The notes under the pieces: generated by a model
Told to the model about the DNA's origin: nothing
The model's database searches: none
What the model saw: the letters and a program-made list of their open reading frames with translations, nothing else
From: Hyaloscypha bicolor E
Taxonomy: Eukaryota; Ascomycota; Leotiomycetes; Helotiales; Hyaloscyphaceae
DNA length: 64,000 nt
Direction of reading: 5' to 3'
Assembly (NCBI RefSeq): GCF_002865645.1
Contig: NW_020194558.1
Coordinates: forward strand, 1,330,014 to 1,394,013
Shown: one piece after another, positions 38,466 to 50,716 of the stretch
Layout: each line of letters begins with the position of its first letter
How positions within the stretch are numbered: position 1 is the first letter of the stretch
Program-made: the position numbers and the translations under genes

Positions 38466-38789
38466 AAATACTTTTAAAAAAAAGTTTCTATTTTAGGAGC
38501 TTATAATATAGATTTAGTAATAATTAATTTAATTTATCTAATAAAAGAAAATACTTTTATAATATTCTATATTATTAATATAAATAAATTAGAAATCAAG
38601 TTTTTTTCTTTTATTAATATAAAACTTATTTAATTTATAAAATAATTTTTAAAAATAAAACTATAACTCTTTCTTTTATTCTATATTATATACGGTTTTA
38701 ATAAAAAGCTAGCTAAATTTACTAAAAAATATATAAAAGTTTTATTTCTAATTAATAAATAAAATATTAATATATTTATAGTTATTATA
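38466..38789 (+). mobile_element. Gypsy G2 continued: protease segment
   Basis: Reverse-complement match to 3330-3650 of G1, for example TTTAATAAAAAGCTAGCTAA here. The frame corresponds to the retropepsin region (a FNKKLAKFTKKY-like block for the family's FNGKPA...TKY). The match stops at about 38790, where an LTR-like sequence begins, so G2 lacks RT, RNase H and integrase here. Confidence 0.78.
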
Positions 38790-39100
38790 ATTCTCAAATA
38801 TCCGATATCTGAAATATTTAACTAAATATTAAATACTTTCTAAATATATATAATATAACTGCTTTATTAAAGAAATATATTTGAAATATATTAGAAATAT
38901 TTAGAAAACTAAATTTCTTTAAAACTAGTATATTATAAAATATATATATTCTTTTATAGCTTCCTATATTCTAATTTTCTCTTTTTTAGCTTTAAATTAT
39001 TTTTATAAAAAATCTTTTATTTTATTTTCTAAACCTTAAATACTATATTTATAATAATATTTAAAGTTTATTTTCTTTAATTCTATAAAGGATTTTAATT
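38790..39100 (+). repeat. Solo-LTR-like copy of the gypsy family
   Basis: About 310 bp matching only the 5'-most part of the gypsy copies (equivalent to about 6060-5740 reversed and 30065-30350). Similarity stops sharply at the sequence AATTCTATAAA, where the other copies continue into their leader. Its size and sharp end fit a solo LTR inserted in the G2 protease, but no target duplication could be confirmed. Confidence 0.55.
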
Positions 39101-42100
39101 ATATACTAATAATAATAAAATAAAAGTCTAAAGTATTTCTTTAATAAGTTCTAATAAGAAAATAGAACTTAAGAATATTAGAAAACTAATAATTATAAGT
39201 TTATAAAAGTAATTTATTTATTTCTTTATAGTTTTAATAATATTATATAATAAAAAATATTAAATATAGGCTTTTTTTTATCTTTAATAAATCAAAAATA
39301 ATCTATAAGATTTAGTATTTACTAAATATTAATATTAGTAATATATTTTATATTTATTATATTAAAGACTTTTTCTAGTTTTATTTAGTTTATTAGAATT
39401 AGCTTATAATAAAAATAAGCTACTAAAAGAAGTTCTAAGGCCCTATATTACTAAATAATAACTATTTAACTAGTTATATCTTAAAGTAGCTTACTAATAT
39501 ATATTATTAACTAAAGCTATATAATTAGATTAATTATATAATAATAAAGTTTTATATCTGGTTTCTATATTATAAAACTATTACTCGTTTTTAAAATTAA
39601 GATATCTTATATTATTTCCTGATTTTCTTTAGCTTTAAGCTACTATATAATATTATAGATATTTTACTAAATATATAATAAAGTTTTATTATTATTATAC
39701 TAGTATATAAATTAATATTATTTCTTAAAATAAATAAAATAAGAATTATCTAGTTCTAATATAAAAGAATTTATATTAAGACTATTATTTCAAAATTGGA
39801 TTATAATTTCTTACTAGCTTAAAAGAAAAAAACTAAGGTTTTTAAATTAGTATATTATTCAAATATTATTATAGTTTAATCTTTTTCTAAAATACTAATT
39901 AGAGTTTATTAAAAGTAAGATTTTAACTTATTAAAATAAGGTTTTAATTATATATAATAAGCTAATATAGTAAAAAACTTATATAATAGAAAATATTACT
40001 ATTATATAACCTAGAGAAATATTTAACTAGTTATTAGAAATTTAAAAAAAGAAATTTAAAAGAGCCCGGACTTCTTCTAAAATTATAATATACTTTTTTA
40101 AAGAAAGAAAATCCGGCTTTTATTATTTATATTTATATTTACTAATATAGCCTCTAGTAATACTATTTTATAATTATAAATTTATATTTATAAAGTTTTA
40201 TTATAATAGCTTCTTTTATTATTTATATATAATATATTTGAATTATAATATTTTATAGTTTAGTTCTAGCCTTAGTCTTATTTTAAAATAAAATAAAAAG
40301 TAAATATATTATATAATAATTTATTTTCTAGACTAGTAATAATATATATATAATATATTATAAGATTCTTAGGTCTTGAAATTATTTTTATAAGCTTATA
40401 GTAATATTATAGCTATTATAAAATTATATATTTTATAAATATTTAGATATAATAAAGTTTTATAAATAAGAATTAGAATTAGAATTAAGAAAAAGTTAAT
40501 TTCTTATTATTTAATTTATATTCTTAAAAACCTTATATATTAGAATAATATATATAATAAAATTCTTTAGAATTTCTATAATAATATAACTATATAAATT
40601 ATTATTAATAGAATCGAAAACCTATAAGCCCGAGTTTCTTTCTTTTATAATTTATTAATATAAATAATACTAGATAATAAAAAAATATATTTCTATTTCT
40701 ATTTAATTTAATATTTTATATTTCCTGAAATTTATTATCTAGTAAAAATCATATTATTATTATATTTAGAAATAGCTATTTTATTAAAATATTATTATAG
40801 TTCGTAATTATAATAATATTAGTTTCTTTTAATAGTTTTAATAAAATCTTTTAAAATAGAATAATATTATTTAGCTAATAATTAATTATTAAGCTTATAT
40901 TATTAGTAGTAAATAAATTACTAATTTTAATATAGCCTAATTAAGTTCTAGATCTTTTTCTAAAATTAAAGAAATTATTAGCTAGATTATTTTCTTTTTA
41001 TTTTAGATTTAATTCTTTATTAGAAAATTAAGTTTCAAGAATTTTAATTCTTTATTATATCTAGAAATAATAATATATTTCTTATTTATAAGTATTTATT
41101 AGTCATATTTTAAGTTTAGTAAATTATTATTTATCTTAACTAATAATAGTAATTAAAAATATATTAGCTTAAGAATAATTCTTTTTATAATTATTATTAG
41201 AAATAAAATTATTAAAGTAATTATTATTTAAAATAAACTTAAAATTATTTCCTTAGATTTTAAGAAATATTACTATTTGCTTTATTATTATTATTAGAAA
41301 TAATTTATTAAAAATATAACTAATAATTAGATTATAATAATAATTATTAATATAAATATTATTTTTAATTATTATATATTTACTATTTAATATATATATA
41401 TATATATATAATAGATATTTTATAATTACTAGATATAAGATTATTCTTAATTATAAACCAAAAATTATAAGCTATTTATTTAATAAACTTTTATTTTTAT
41501 CTAGAAACTAGATTATTAACTAGATAAATACTAATATTAATATTTATTAGAATATAAATTATTATATTAGTATTAGTAAAAAATAAATAATTCGAAAGTA
41601 TTAATACTAATATTAATAATACTAGTATTAGAACTAGTTAAATAAAGATCTATTATATCTTTTATATTAGAACTAGTATTAAAATTTTATAATTTTATAT
41701 TAGATCTATTTCTAAAAATATATTATATATTTATAAATTATATAAAAGAAATAATAAATAGAAATTAATGTATTTATATTTTATATAAATTTATAAAATT
41801 ATTAATAATATAACTATTAATTTAAAAATATCTAGCCTAATACTAATATTTAAAATAAGCTTATTAGATAATAATAATCTAGTTAAAAACTAAAGAAATC
41901 TTTTATAAATTACTAAAGAAATAATAAAACTTCTAGCTAGAGCTATTTCGAAATATTTCTTTAGAATTTTAGTTTTTTTTATAAATTTTATTATTTATTA
42001 TTAAGATTTTATAAACTAATAAATAAAAAGTACTATTAAATAAATAATAGCTAGTATTTTACTAATTATATATATTCTAAAAGTTATAGAATTATTATTT

Positions 42101-42480
42101 ATAGGCTTGTCTTTTTCTAATTTATTAATTTAAATATTAAAAATAGTTCTAATTTTTATAGTAAGTTTAAAAAAAAACTTCTTATATTAGACTAATAGTT
42201 TTCTAATATTTATTTACTCTTAAATTATTATATTTTCTATTAAGAGATAATTAAGAATTTAGCTATAGTATTTTTATTTAGAAAGTAAATTATTATATTA
42301 GCTTAGATTAGAGCTTTTTATTAGTAATCTTACCGGAATTCTTAATAATTAAGGCTTTATTATTATTTAGTTATTTAGAGGGGCTCTTTAGAAGTTATTA
42401 TTTATCTATAATAACTAGAGGAAATATAGAAATTACTTTATTAATTATTAGTTCTATAATAATAATACTATCTAGTACTT
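39101..42480. other. RIP-degraded A+T-rich DNA, unidentified
   Basis: About 3.4 kb without recognisable domains in the frames I tried. It does not continue G2 into RT. It contains a short TA microsatellite near 41392-41412. Composition becomes more balanced in the last 150 bp. Confidence 0.45.
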
Positions 42481-45400
42481 TAGGCCAGTCGGAGATATAG
42501 TCTGGGACTTTATATACCGGCCAGAGTTATTCGGTTACTAGAGTGGCCATAGTTAGTACTGCTGCCTAGATATAGAATTTGGTCCCTGTCGTTTCGTTGA
42601 GTACTGGTTATGCAAGCTTGGCAGTCGATGCGGACGACTCGAGATGTTCTGCGCATCGAGAGGGTGAGGCTGGATGCCTAGTTATTCTGGTGCATACGAA
42701 GTATGTGCACATTAGGGGGCAGGGGCAAGGATCAAAATTACGCGATGTTGTAAGGTTACAGAGGTCGCACGGCCAAAAATCTTTCAACAGGCACCAAGAA
42801 CGAACAATATGGAGTTGACCAAGAATATTCCCCCGGAGGACAAATACATGACACGGAAGACTCCAGAAAATCTGTACTGATCACGGCAGTGATCAACGAG
42901 TTCCTCCTGCCGGACGAGCAACTTCCAAGTCACTATGCATAGTCCCCAGCTCTGCCCTACTGGGCGAAATGTCTCACCTTTTCCGCACACCTTTATTACT
43001 GTATATGAAATACTGTGGAATAACGGATGTTTAGCCCTCAGTTTTAGGCCCTTAATGAGGAGATTCTGTAGCATTGAGTAATTAAGCAACTTTTGATTCT
43101 TCCATCCAATTTCCCGACGAGGTCTGTGAGAGGTAAAGAACAGGGTAGCACCAGGCATTGCACTGCAATTTGTGAGCAACATCAAAAAGTTCCAGCAGGA
43201 GGGGAGGAAGTCTTGAAGCACGAGGAGGATATTTCCGGGCTCTCTTTCATTTATTTTATTTATTTATTTAGAGGGCTGCGTAATACTGTAGATATCCCTG
43301 CGTGACGGAAGTTATACTACTGTAGAGTACTTCAAGCGCTGCAAAACACAAATATTGTCTTTTCTTGAGTGATTCTGCACTTGCTTCCTTCACTTTAAAA
43401 ATGATCCGGAGGAATTTCGCAATAAATGCTAATATTCGGGCTTGATTGAATGAGGAGGGCTTCGATTATGGGATCGATTTTGGTGATTGGAGGGTGGGGG
43501 GTATTTTGATTGGGACGGGGGATGCAAGATGTTGAGTCCGGAGGGCTGAATGAGGTATCCCGGCGTCTTGGTCTTTCGATTCCCAACGGCTTGAGTTAAG
43601 TCAAAGTTGAGCAACGGTGGGTATCGAAGAAGAGGCTCGCTGCGGCAGTTGGAGACAATAAAAAACCTACTCGTGGGGTTGCCGTCGTTGGAAGTGGGGG
43701 CCTGTGTTTGGCGTGGTCTCGGCTCAGAAATGCTCCAAATTTATTCCGGCGCCAACGTGCCAACCAAGCGAGGAATCATCCAAAAATAACTTCGGGTTCG
43801 CAACCTCCATCATCAACGTCCCAACAATCACCTCTCTTCCCCTCTTCCGCTTCATTGACGTATGCCGCATGCCAGCTCGTATTAAGCTCGAAAGCCAACA
43901 ACACCCCTCAAACAATCGTATCTCTCGAAAAGAGGCATCTCCTGAAGTGAGACCGACCGGAAGGACACCTTGCCATCATACCAACGACTCCCTCGATGAT
44001 CTGCAATAAAGCATAAGTGTGGAAGGCTCAATGTAAACCTCCAAGCGTAGGGGCTGCCGATATCTTGCCAATGTGCCAACCATGACCCCGGCAATACCGT
44101 TGCGCTAAGGTGCACCGAGCTCTTTCGAGACTGGAAGTTTTGGATCGACTTGCAGTATACTCGGGGGTACCGAACATGGGGCTGGGCAGGATGCTGGATT
44201 GAGCTGATATTGGATGCATACGTTTCTGCAAGATGCGATCGTCAAGTGGAGATACCCATTCGGTGATACGAGACAGAATCAGAGTATTATGAGCATTAGG
44301 TGAAGTTTAGTGGACAGGCATCTACACGTCCACGGGGAGCGGAGTGAGACCACCGTGCTGCCCATCTCTGCTTTGTCTTCTCTCAGCACATGGTACGATA
44401 CAGTATGCCCTAGCACTGGTGGTAGGAAAATCAATCCCCTTACCAAACGTAGAGGCGAAAAGCTCCGATCAATTCTTGCGCTGAGTGGTGCGAATTGCGC
44501 GTTTCATGTCAAAACTTTCAAGTTAAACGATACTTTAATTCCGAAAAGACAGAATATCAAAACTTGGTCAATATGATAATTAATTTTCCTTCCAAGTAAC
44601 ACACTTTTAGTGTTGCAAATTACAAAGATAAGTTCTTGGTGTTCTTAAAACCCCCTGGCAGTAACAACCGGTGCCGTTACATCTGCTTTTCTTCAAGTTC
44701 GAGGTACAGAGACCATTCAGGCCCTATTGGGAGGTCATTGGCAGCTAGTGTTTACAAACTTTTCCCAGTTGAATACGGTATAGACACCTGCAAGTGGAGT
44801 TTCAGACTTCTTCCATCAATCTAAGATGCTGTACACATGCTTACATTTCCTCGGATATCATTTTCTGCACAGCCTGCTGTTGTGCAAGTATTGGTTCCTT
44901 TCTTGACGCCGCTTGAGAGGAGCATCATACATAGATCAGGGATCAAGATATTTCGCCCGACCTTGGCCATCGCAATTATCGGCTGCAAACAAAGCAACAA
45001 CAAAATGCAGCTCGATCAGGTGATTGAACAAGGTTCAGCCGCCCAGAAGGGATGTTGGTGGCTGCGCTCAGTGTATTACACAATCAATTGTGGAATGGAG
45101 CTTCTTGTCACGAGACGTTCTCTATCACAATACCCTGAGCTAACAAATCATCAAGGGCTCACGGCTCTTCCTGGCAAGCAGACCATGCACAGGCGGGAGC
45201 AATCATTCCAGGGATAACTGGGGACTAATTACTTACTCGCTGCTACTCTTTGGTGGTGTTTCGCAATCTGGGATTGAGTCGCGCAAGAGGCGGATAAATT
45301 TCGCACAGCACAACCAATTTTTACAGATGGAACAAAATTTTCCAGTCTTTACCATATCTTGGAGCTAATTCAATTTCTTTTCTTGAAGCCTTTGATATTT

Positions 45401-46262
45401 GGTCGTTATTTTATATACTTGTATCAGCTCAACACTCTTCGTAGAGTTGTTTCTAAGTTTGTGAATTGGTCTGTTGCCCCATCTTAAACCTCTCATTAAA
45501 CCCTGCTGTAGTTATGGCGAGAATGGCAATTTCCACAAGAGCTGCGAGGATCTAAGGTTTGTCAGCACCTTCGTTTTAAGCGTAATCTCGTACCAAACGT
45601 TTGTTTCCCGCACTTCAGCATACGCCGTGGAGAATGGAGTCGCCGCATTTTGCTAGAAATTGCCCAGAAATCGTAATCTTCTGGTAGAGAAGATGGCTCG
45701 TCCTGTGCTAGACCTCCCAAGTCTCTCCAGAAGCCAACATTCAGGATCGAGCCTCTTACAACTACTGTAAAGTCCATTTAGTGTTCATTTTCATTACATA
45801 ATCCTTCGAGAAGGTCCACCAGGTCCCTTTCTCGAAGTCTATCACATGATCTACCCCTCCATCACGTCAATCGGCAGCGCTACCAGCCCCCTGTCGCGAC
45901 ACGCGAGTGGCGCTTGGCATTCCGAAGCATCAGGAGCGGCCAATGATCTTCGCTATCACACTGCATCTGCGGCTGACAGGGGCCCTACCCCACGTACAAG
46001 GCCAGTGACTCGCTGGCGGCAAAGCAAGCCAAATCTATGAATAGCTCTCTGCGCGCTATCGCCATCAGATGCTCACTGCTCCGGGACAATTTCTTCTGCA
46101 GGCGCTTGCTATTATCGGACGGGAATAACGCACGAGAAGCTAGAAAATGTATAACTGGGTTCCTGTCCTCTGGGCTCGAAAACCACGGCCCAAGTACGGA
46201 CCTGGTACTCTTGGTAATTAATTGTTCGAGGCAGTATCCGGAATACCTTGCCACTCTTCACC
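42481..46262. other. Gene-poor balanced region
   Basis: No open frame here has protein-like character; the longest overlap one another on opposite strands. I found no tRNA or rRNA signature. It forms the transition from the RIP block to gene-rich DNA, and its last few hundred bases are the promoter and leader of the gene at 46263. Confidence 0.5.
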
Positions 46263-48182
46263 ATGTCTGATAAGCCAGTGCCCGATAAGCCGAGGAACAT
46301 GGGATTATCACTTTTTCCTCCCGAGCCGAGAAAGACGACGAACGCGTCGAGGAACCCGAGTACTCGTCGACACGCAGTCACTCCTCAGTCACCTCCTGAA
46401 TCCACAGTTGAAAGATCCGCCACGCCTGCATGGCCCTTGGATGAAAGACAATCTGCTCCTGATGGCCGACAGTCAGCGTTGGGAGATCGGCAAACCGCGC
46501 AACCTCGAGGCGTGTCTCCCGCTCCAAAAGATACACAACCACAATCCAGTTCAGGGCGTCAGACTCCCCAGAGCAGTCAACAGACTACCCTGAATGGCAG
46601 ACAGACTCCCTCACAAGCCAATGCGAGCGCAGGACGGCAAACGCCACAATCCTCTCCTCCAAAAGGCCGACAGACTCCCCAAAGTGGCCGAGAGACCCCT
46701 CAGCAGGGACGACGACAAGCAGATCAAATCTCTCCCATCACCGTCCCTTCACAAGCTGTTGGCTTGTCGATACCACGCTCCCACACCTCCTTTTCCGAAG
46801 CCCCGACACTTGTGCGAAGAGACAGCAATGCGTCAAACACCGAACCCACGAATAATACCACCTATAACACTTTACCGCGAGAGGAGCCTATAATTCGATC
46901 AATATTCCCCACATACCATCCTGAGATCCCCCTTGAGCACCAACCATACTTCCCGACCCAGACGAGTCCCGCGCACATCCCCAAGACAGTCATCAACAGA
47001 AGACCATACTCTCCGAGTATCGTCAGCGGCAGGAGTGCTGCAGGTCTCCAAAGCCCTTTAGCTCTAGGGACTTCCGCAGGGCGCTTTCCCCGAGGAGTCC
47101 AAGATGAGACGATTATGGAACCATCAAGCTCGGAGGAGCTGAAGGAGCTATGGAAAGTCGTCAACGGCTGGAGAGTTTCCGCCTCAGAAGGCCGATCATT
47201 CTGCCTCCGAATGACCAGTGCTCTCGAAGAGCCGGTCCATACTCTCTCCTCCGCCTCACAACCGTTCTATACTCTCCGTCTCGACCCAACATCCACTTCC
47301 GCACAAATGACAATGACGCGTCAAGATCCCAACAAACCAATCAAGGAGAACGGGTCCCCGAAACTGCCCACATCCTCGAAACCAAACACTGGAGTGGACG
47401 TAATGAGCACTACACTTGAAGAGGAAGCTCGGCGCTTACCTCCTAACGATGGGCTAGTAGCGCTTCTCTACCCTCGGGCAGCATCGAATATGGCCATCGA
47501 CCTCATCAACAAAGCGAACCGCGCAGACGCTGAGCAAGTCCTCGCAGCAGCAGAGCGGGAATGTGGGCGCTTGGTCTGGGACGAAGATAGCCGGAAATAC
47601 TACCTCGTGCACCCCGCCCTCAGCACTCCCTTCGTCGTATCCATCTCTACATCACCCGCTTGGTCACGAGTGGAATACGTTCTCGAGCACTCTGAATTAC
47701 CACGCAATCTCGTCCGCTTGGTACGAGATGGAGCTGGTTCGGGATATCTGGAGGTCGATACCGCCGTGGCCAGTCGAATTGACTGCTTCTACGTCGTTGA
47801 TGTTGCAATTTGTGCCATCATGTTGGTAGTAATTGCAGAAGAGAAGAACAAAAACGTCGAATGGTTCGATGCTCCGCCTTCAGTCGGGCCAGCGTCTCCT
47901 CTATCGCCTAAGATACCCAAAAAGGCGAAGAAAGCTGAGAAGAAATCCGTGAAAATGGAGGAATTCGAAATGGACCTGGAGAGTCAGAATAGTGTGAGCT
48001 TGAAGAAAGAGAAAATTAAAAAGAAAGAGGGGGATGAGAAGGTCCCAGGATTCTTTGGTCTGTGCTGGATGCTGGTCAAGTGCTTCTTTTGGGTGATCGG
48101 GGTGTTTTTCAAGGGGCTGTGGAAGTGCATGGTTCTGATGGGTAAAGGCATGACCTATTGCTGTAGAAGCAAGAAACCATGA
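46263..48182 (+). CDS. Conserved fungal protein with GRQTP repeats and hydrophobic C-terminus
   Basis: 639 residues in one exon. The ATG at 46263 was preferred over the in-frame ATG at 46248 because of its better context (TTCACCATGTCT) and MSDKP start. Residues 1-200 are disordered, rich in Ser, Pro, Gln and Thr, with about five GRQTP/GRETP units in residues 100-150. A globular region (about 285-560) contains LKELWKVVNGWRV and RLVWDEDSRKYYLVHP. After a hydrophobic stretch (VVDVAICAIMLVVIA) comes a Lys-rich segment with EFEMDLESQN, and the last 40 residues (FFGLCWMLVKCFFWVIG and onward) look membrane-associated. Similar ascomycete proteins carry the database label acetylserotonin methyltransferase-like, but I see no methyltransferase motifs, so no enzyme function is assigned. 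It converges with UTP11. Confidence 0.85.
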   Translation: MSDKPVPDKPRNMGLSLFPPEPRKTTNASRNPSTRRHAVTPQSPPESTVERSATPAWPLDERQSAPDGRQSALGDRQTAQPRGVSPAPKDTQPQSSSGRQTPQSSQQTTLNGRQTPSQANASAGRQTPQSSPPKGRQTPQSGRETPQQGRRQADQISPITVPSQAVGLSIPRSHTSFSEAPTLVRRDSNASNTEPTNNTTYNTLPREEPIIRSIFPTYHPEIPLEHQPYFPTQTSPAHIPKTVINRRPYSPSIVSGRSAAGLQSPLALGTSAGRFPRGVQDETIMEPSSSEELKELWKVVNGWRVSASEGRSFCLRMTSALEEPVHTLSSASQPFYTLRLDPTSTSAQMTMTRQDPNKPIKENGSPKLPTSSKPNTGVDVMSTTLEEEARRLPPNDGLVALLYPRAASNMAIDLINKANRADAEQVLAAAERECGRLVWDEDSRKYYLVHPALSTPFVVSISTSPAWSRVEYVLEHSELPRNLVRLVRDGAGSGYLEVDTAVASRIDCFYVVDVAICAIMLVVIAEEKNKNVEWFDAPPSVGPASPLSPKIPKKAKKAEKKSVKMEEFEMDLESQNSVSLKKEKIKKKEGDEKVPGFFGLCWMLVKCFFWVIGVFFKGLWKCMVLMGKGMTYCCRSKKP

Positions 48183-48341
48183 TTCTCCTAAATTGGCGCT
48201 GGGAGCTGGAATGGGTTGGATTTCTCTTCCTCATATAATTTTCGCTGCAGATCTGAGAATGGTCTGGCGCTGGAACAAGAATTGGTCGTATAAAGCTCAC
48301 CATGCAATTTTCGTCATGCTCTGAGGACCAATTAATAGCAT

Positions 48342-49091
48342 TTATCTCTTGCGTTCTCGCACCTTGAATTTGACTCCTTGCTTTGTGACTCCTCCAACCG
48401 TTGGTGACTTCGCCATCTTCGCCCGCTGCAACTCCAACGCTTCTTCTGCATCCGTTAAAGCCTTTAATCTCTCCCTCGCAACTGTGAGTTTGGCTTCTAA
48501 TTTGTCCGCCTCCTTTTCTTGCATCTTTCTCAGTCTTCTTGCCGCCTTGTCGTCTTCGTCTTGGTCCTCGTCCTCATCCATGTCGACATCTTCCAATTTC
48601 CGTCTCTGTTCCTCCTCGTCACCAACAAAAATCATCTTCTTTCCCTCTCCTTGAATGCCCTTACTCCTCTTCTCCAGCTCCTCGACCTCTTTAAGGGCCT
48701 TATTCCTCATCGTCCTCACATATCCCAAATCCTGCGTCTTGAACAACCTCGCGGCATTTTGACTCAACACCTCGTTCCCTCTATCCCCGTTGACCGTCCC
48801 GGTTCTGTTCTTTCCCATCGTAGCAGGTCCCTTCCGGGACATCATGCCAAAGTAGAATTCATCTGGGTTCTTGTCGAGGACTTTTTGCCGGAGGGCTTTG
48901 AGCTTCGATTTTTTCTGGTTGAAATCTCGAGCGCGGGCGGAGTAGTCCTGGGAGCTTTGTTAGCAGGAGAATTGATAGATACTGGAAGGGCATACCTTAT
49001 GCTTCTCTAGCAGCCCCCATTTCGCTCGTTCTTCAGGCTGCCCACGCTCGCGGTGGTTCCGTCTTTGGACGGCATTTCGCATGGAAGACAT
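48342..49091 (-). CDS. UTP11: U3 snoRNP-associated protein Utp11
   Basis: Two exons: 48996-49091 and 48342-48947, with a 48-bp intron (donor GTATGC, acceptor CCCAG). The spliced frame gives 233 residues. The N-terminus MSSMRNAVQRRNHRERGQPE, then GLLEKHKDYSARA and the NPDEFYFGMMS motif, are diagnostic of Utp11, a nucleolar component of the small-subunit processome needed for 18S rRNA maturation. The C-terminal half is Lys/Glu-rich with an acidic run (DMDEDEDQDEDD) and a predicted coiled coil, ending in a basic KFKVRERKR. It converges with the 46263 gene (160 bp between stops) and diverges from CMC1 across a 304-bp shared promoter. The length is slightly below the usual 250 or so residues. Confidence 0.95.
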
Positions 49092-49395
49092 TATGCGTTG
49101 CACTCAGAAGGTTGTGGGAAGAGGGAGTCGAGTGTCGAATTGGCTGGTTTCCGAATATTTTGAGGCCCGCTTGACTATTTGTGCGGTGCAATCGCCGGGT
49201 CGTGGTTATCTTGAAGTTGTGTGAAGAAAGATCGATAGCAGGACGAACTTTCTTCAGCCTCGAGAAATTTCGCGGCGCCACTCCGCCAGGGAAGCTAGTG
49301 CGCTAGCCCCAAAGCTTCGCCTCAGCCTCAAAACATCCGACTTCCTACATCTCCACCAGCCGTCAATATCTGGTGCTTCCTTGTGTGGTTATTTG

Positions 49396-49943
49396 ATGGC
49401 AGCTATGGCACCTCCACCAGCAGAGGTGGAAGAAGTTCCACGCTTGCCTATGCCCTCACGGAATCCTCTCCCACTTTCCGCTGCACAAGAAGCTCAAGTT
49501 CGAGAGATGTATCATTCACGAGTGAGAAGTTACTGTGCTGCTGAGATAAAACGTCTGTATTCTCCATTGCGATTCTCATCCCTGTGCTGAATCTTGTTCA
49601 TGTAGAATTCGCAGACTGCGCCCTGGGACGAACCTTCACCGCACCCTTCAAATGCCGGCAACAGAATCGCGCCATGAACAATTGTATGATTACCCACGCT
49701 ACACAAACCGAACAAGATGCAGCGAGAGAAGAGTGGTTCGCGACGAGGTTAAAGAGACAGAGGGAGCGGGAAGCGAAAGAGGCGAGGAGGATAGAGCAGG
49801 AGAGGTTCCATAAGGAATGGTGGGGGTTGCCAATTGAGGATCGAGAAGGTGATAAGGGGAGGGATATTATGAAGAAAGCTGAGAGAGTGGGCGGGTTTCC
49901 GAAGAGGGATGAGGGCCAGCTGAGTAAGGATCGACATAGATGA
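49396..49943 (+). CDS. CMC1: COX assembly mitochondrial protein Cmc1 (twin CX9C)
   Basis: Two exons, 49396-49552 and 49606-49943, joined over a 53-bp intron (donor GTCTGT, acceptor TGTAG, a TGCTGAA branch-like site). The product has 164 residues. After splicing the first CX9C motif reads CAAEIKQFADC and the second CRQQNRAMNNC: the twin CX9C hairpin of Cmc1-family proteins, imported into the intermembrane space by the Mia40 pathway and needed for cytochrome c oxidase assembly (established family role). The intron interrupts the first CX9C. An N-terminal PMPSRNPLPLS stretch and a long charged C-terminal helix rich in Arg, Glu and Lys flank the core. The ATG at 49405 is an alternative start. Confidence 0.9.
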
Positions 49944-50451
49944 TATTCGTGGACCTTGGGATGGGCATCGCTGGGAGTTTGGGCATTTGCATGGTGTTCG
50001 GGAGACACTTGGGAAGTGTGTTTGTAAGTTAGGGTGTATGAGACTTGTGGAATCGCCTTTCTGGTCAGAGATGGCATTCGTCCTCTATCCATCCTCAATA
50101 CTTACAAGAGCTTAGTGCCGGCTGCGTCTTGGCAATCCTTGAGGCCCGAGATTGAGACCAAATACTGTCAAGGCCTCCCAGTGGGCAAGGAAATTTTAAG
50201 GGAAACGCCAGTTCCCACAATTGAGCAGTCGAGGAACTCGCCATTGCTGGTAGAACAGTTTCATTCCTCGACTTGGCCGTATTCTTTTACTATTTCACCA
50301 TTCTTATCTTCCGTTGACTCTTGCCTGATTGCCTGCTTTTGGTTGTTGCGGAATCAATTACCCTGCGTTGCGTTTGCGTTTGAAATTGAGACGAAATGCA
50401 CGCGAAGATAGGTCCTATCTCCCTGCGACCCTGATTATGCTTTGCATTTAA
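49944..50451. other. Intergenic, nothing supported
   Basis: Space downstream of CMC1. The open frames here overlap and have no recognisable features. Confidence 0.5.
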
Positions 50452-50518
50452 GAAGGCGAGTGTTGAGGGATCCTTGTTGCAGAAGTGCAAGACGTTGGTT
50501 CGAACCCAACCGCCTCCA
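50452..50518 (+). ncRNA. Partial tRNA-like sequence with B box
   Basis: The 3' part has a complete T arm (GTTGG-TTCGAAC-CCAAC at 50494-50510), a perfect B box (GGTTCGAACCC) and an acceptor-like CGCCTCCA end. A GAAGGCG at 50452 could pair with CGCCTCC with one mismatch. The middle (TTGCA-GAAG-TGCAA) is a short hairpin, not a normal anticodon arm. It shares AGTGCAAGACG plus the T arm with the structure at 50717. It is a tRNA pseudogene or tRNA-derived repeat. Confidence 0.3.
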
Positions 50519-50716
50519 CAACACGCGTACGACTTATTGTTTGTGCATCCGGATTGTGGGAAATGAAGCTTCTTATCTTGCAGCTGTTTTTTTGGGGCGG
50601 TTGTTCAAGCTAGGAAGTGTCAACTCGAGGACACCCTCTGCCGAAGTTTGGCTCGATTACTGGCAGTCTAATTTGATAATTCGAAATAAGAGATTTTGAG
50701 CTTAAATCAATTAGCC

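Noticed and set aside
42784..43221. 145-codon minus-strand open frame
   Set aside because: Composition looks random, no motif, and it conflicts with frames on the other strand.
48349..49010. Ser-rich plus-strand open frames opposite UTP11
   Set aside because: They are shadows of the strongly supported UTP11 exons.
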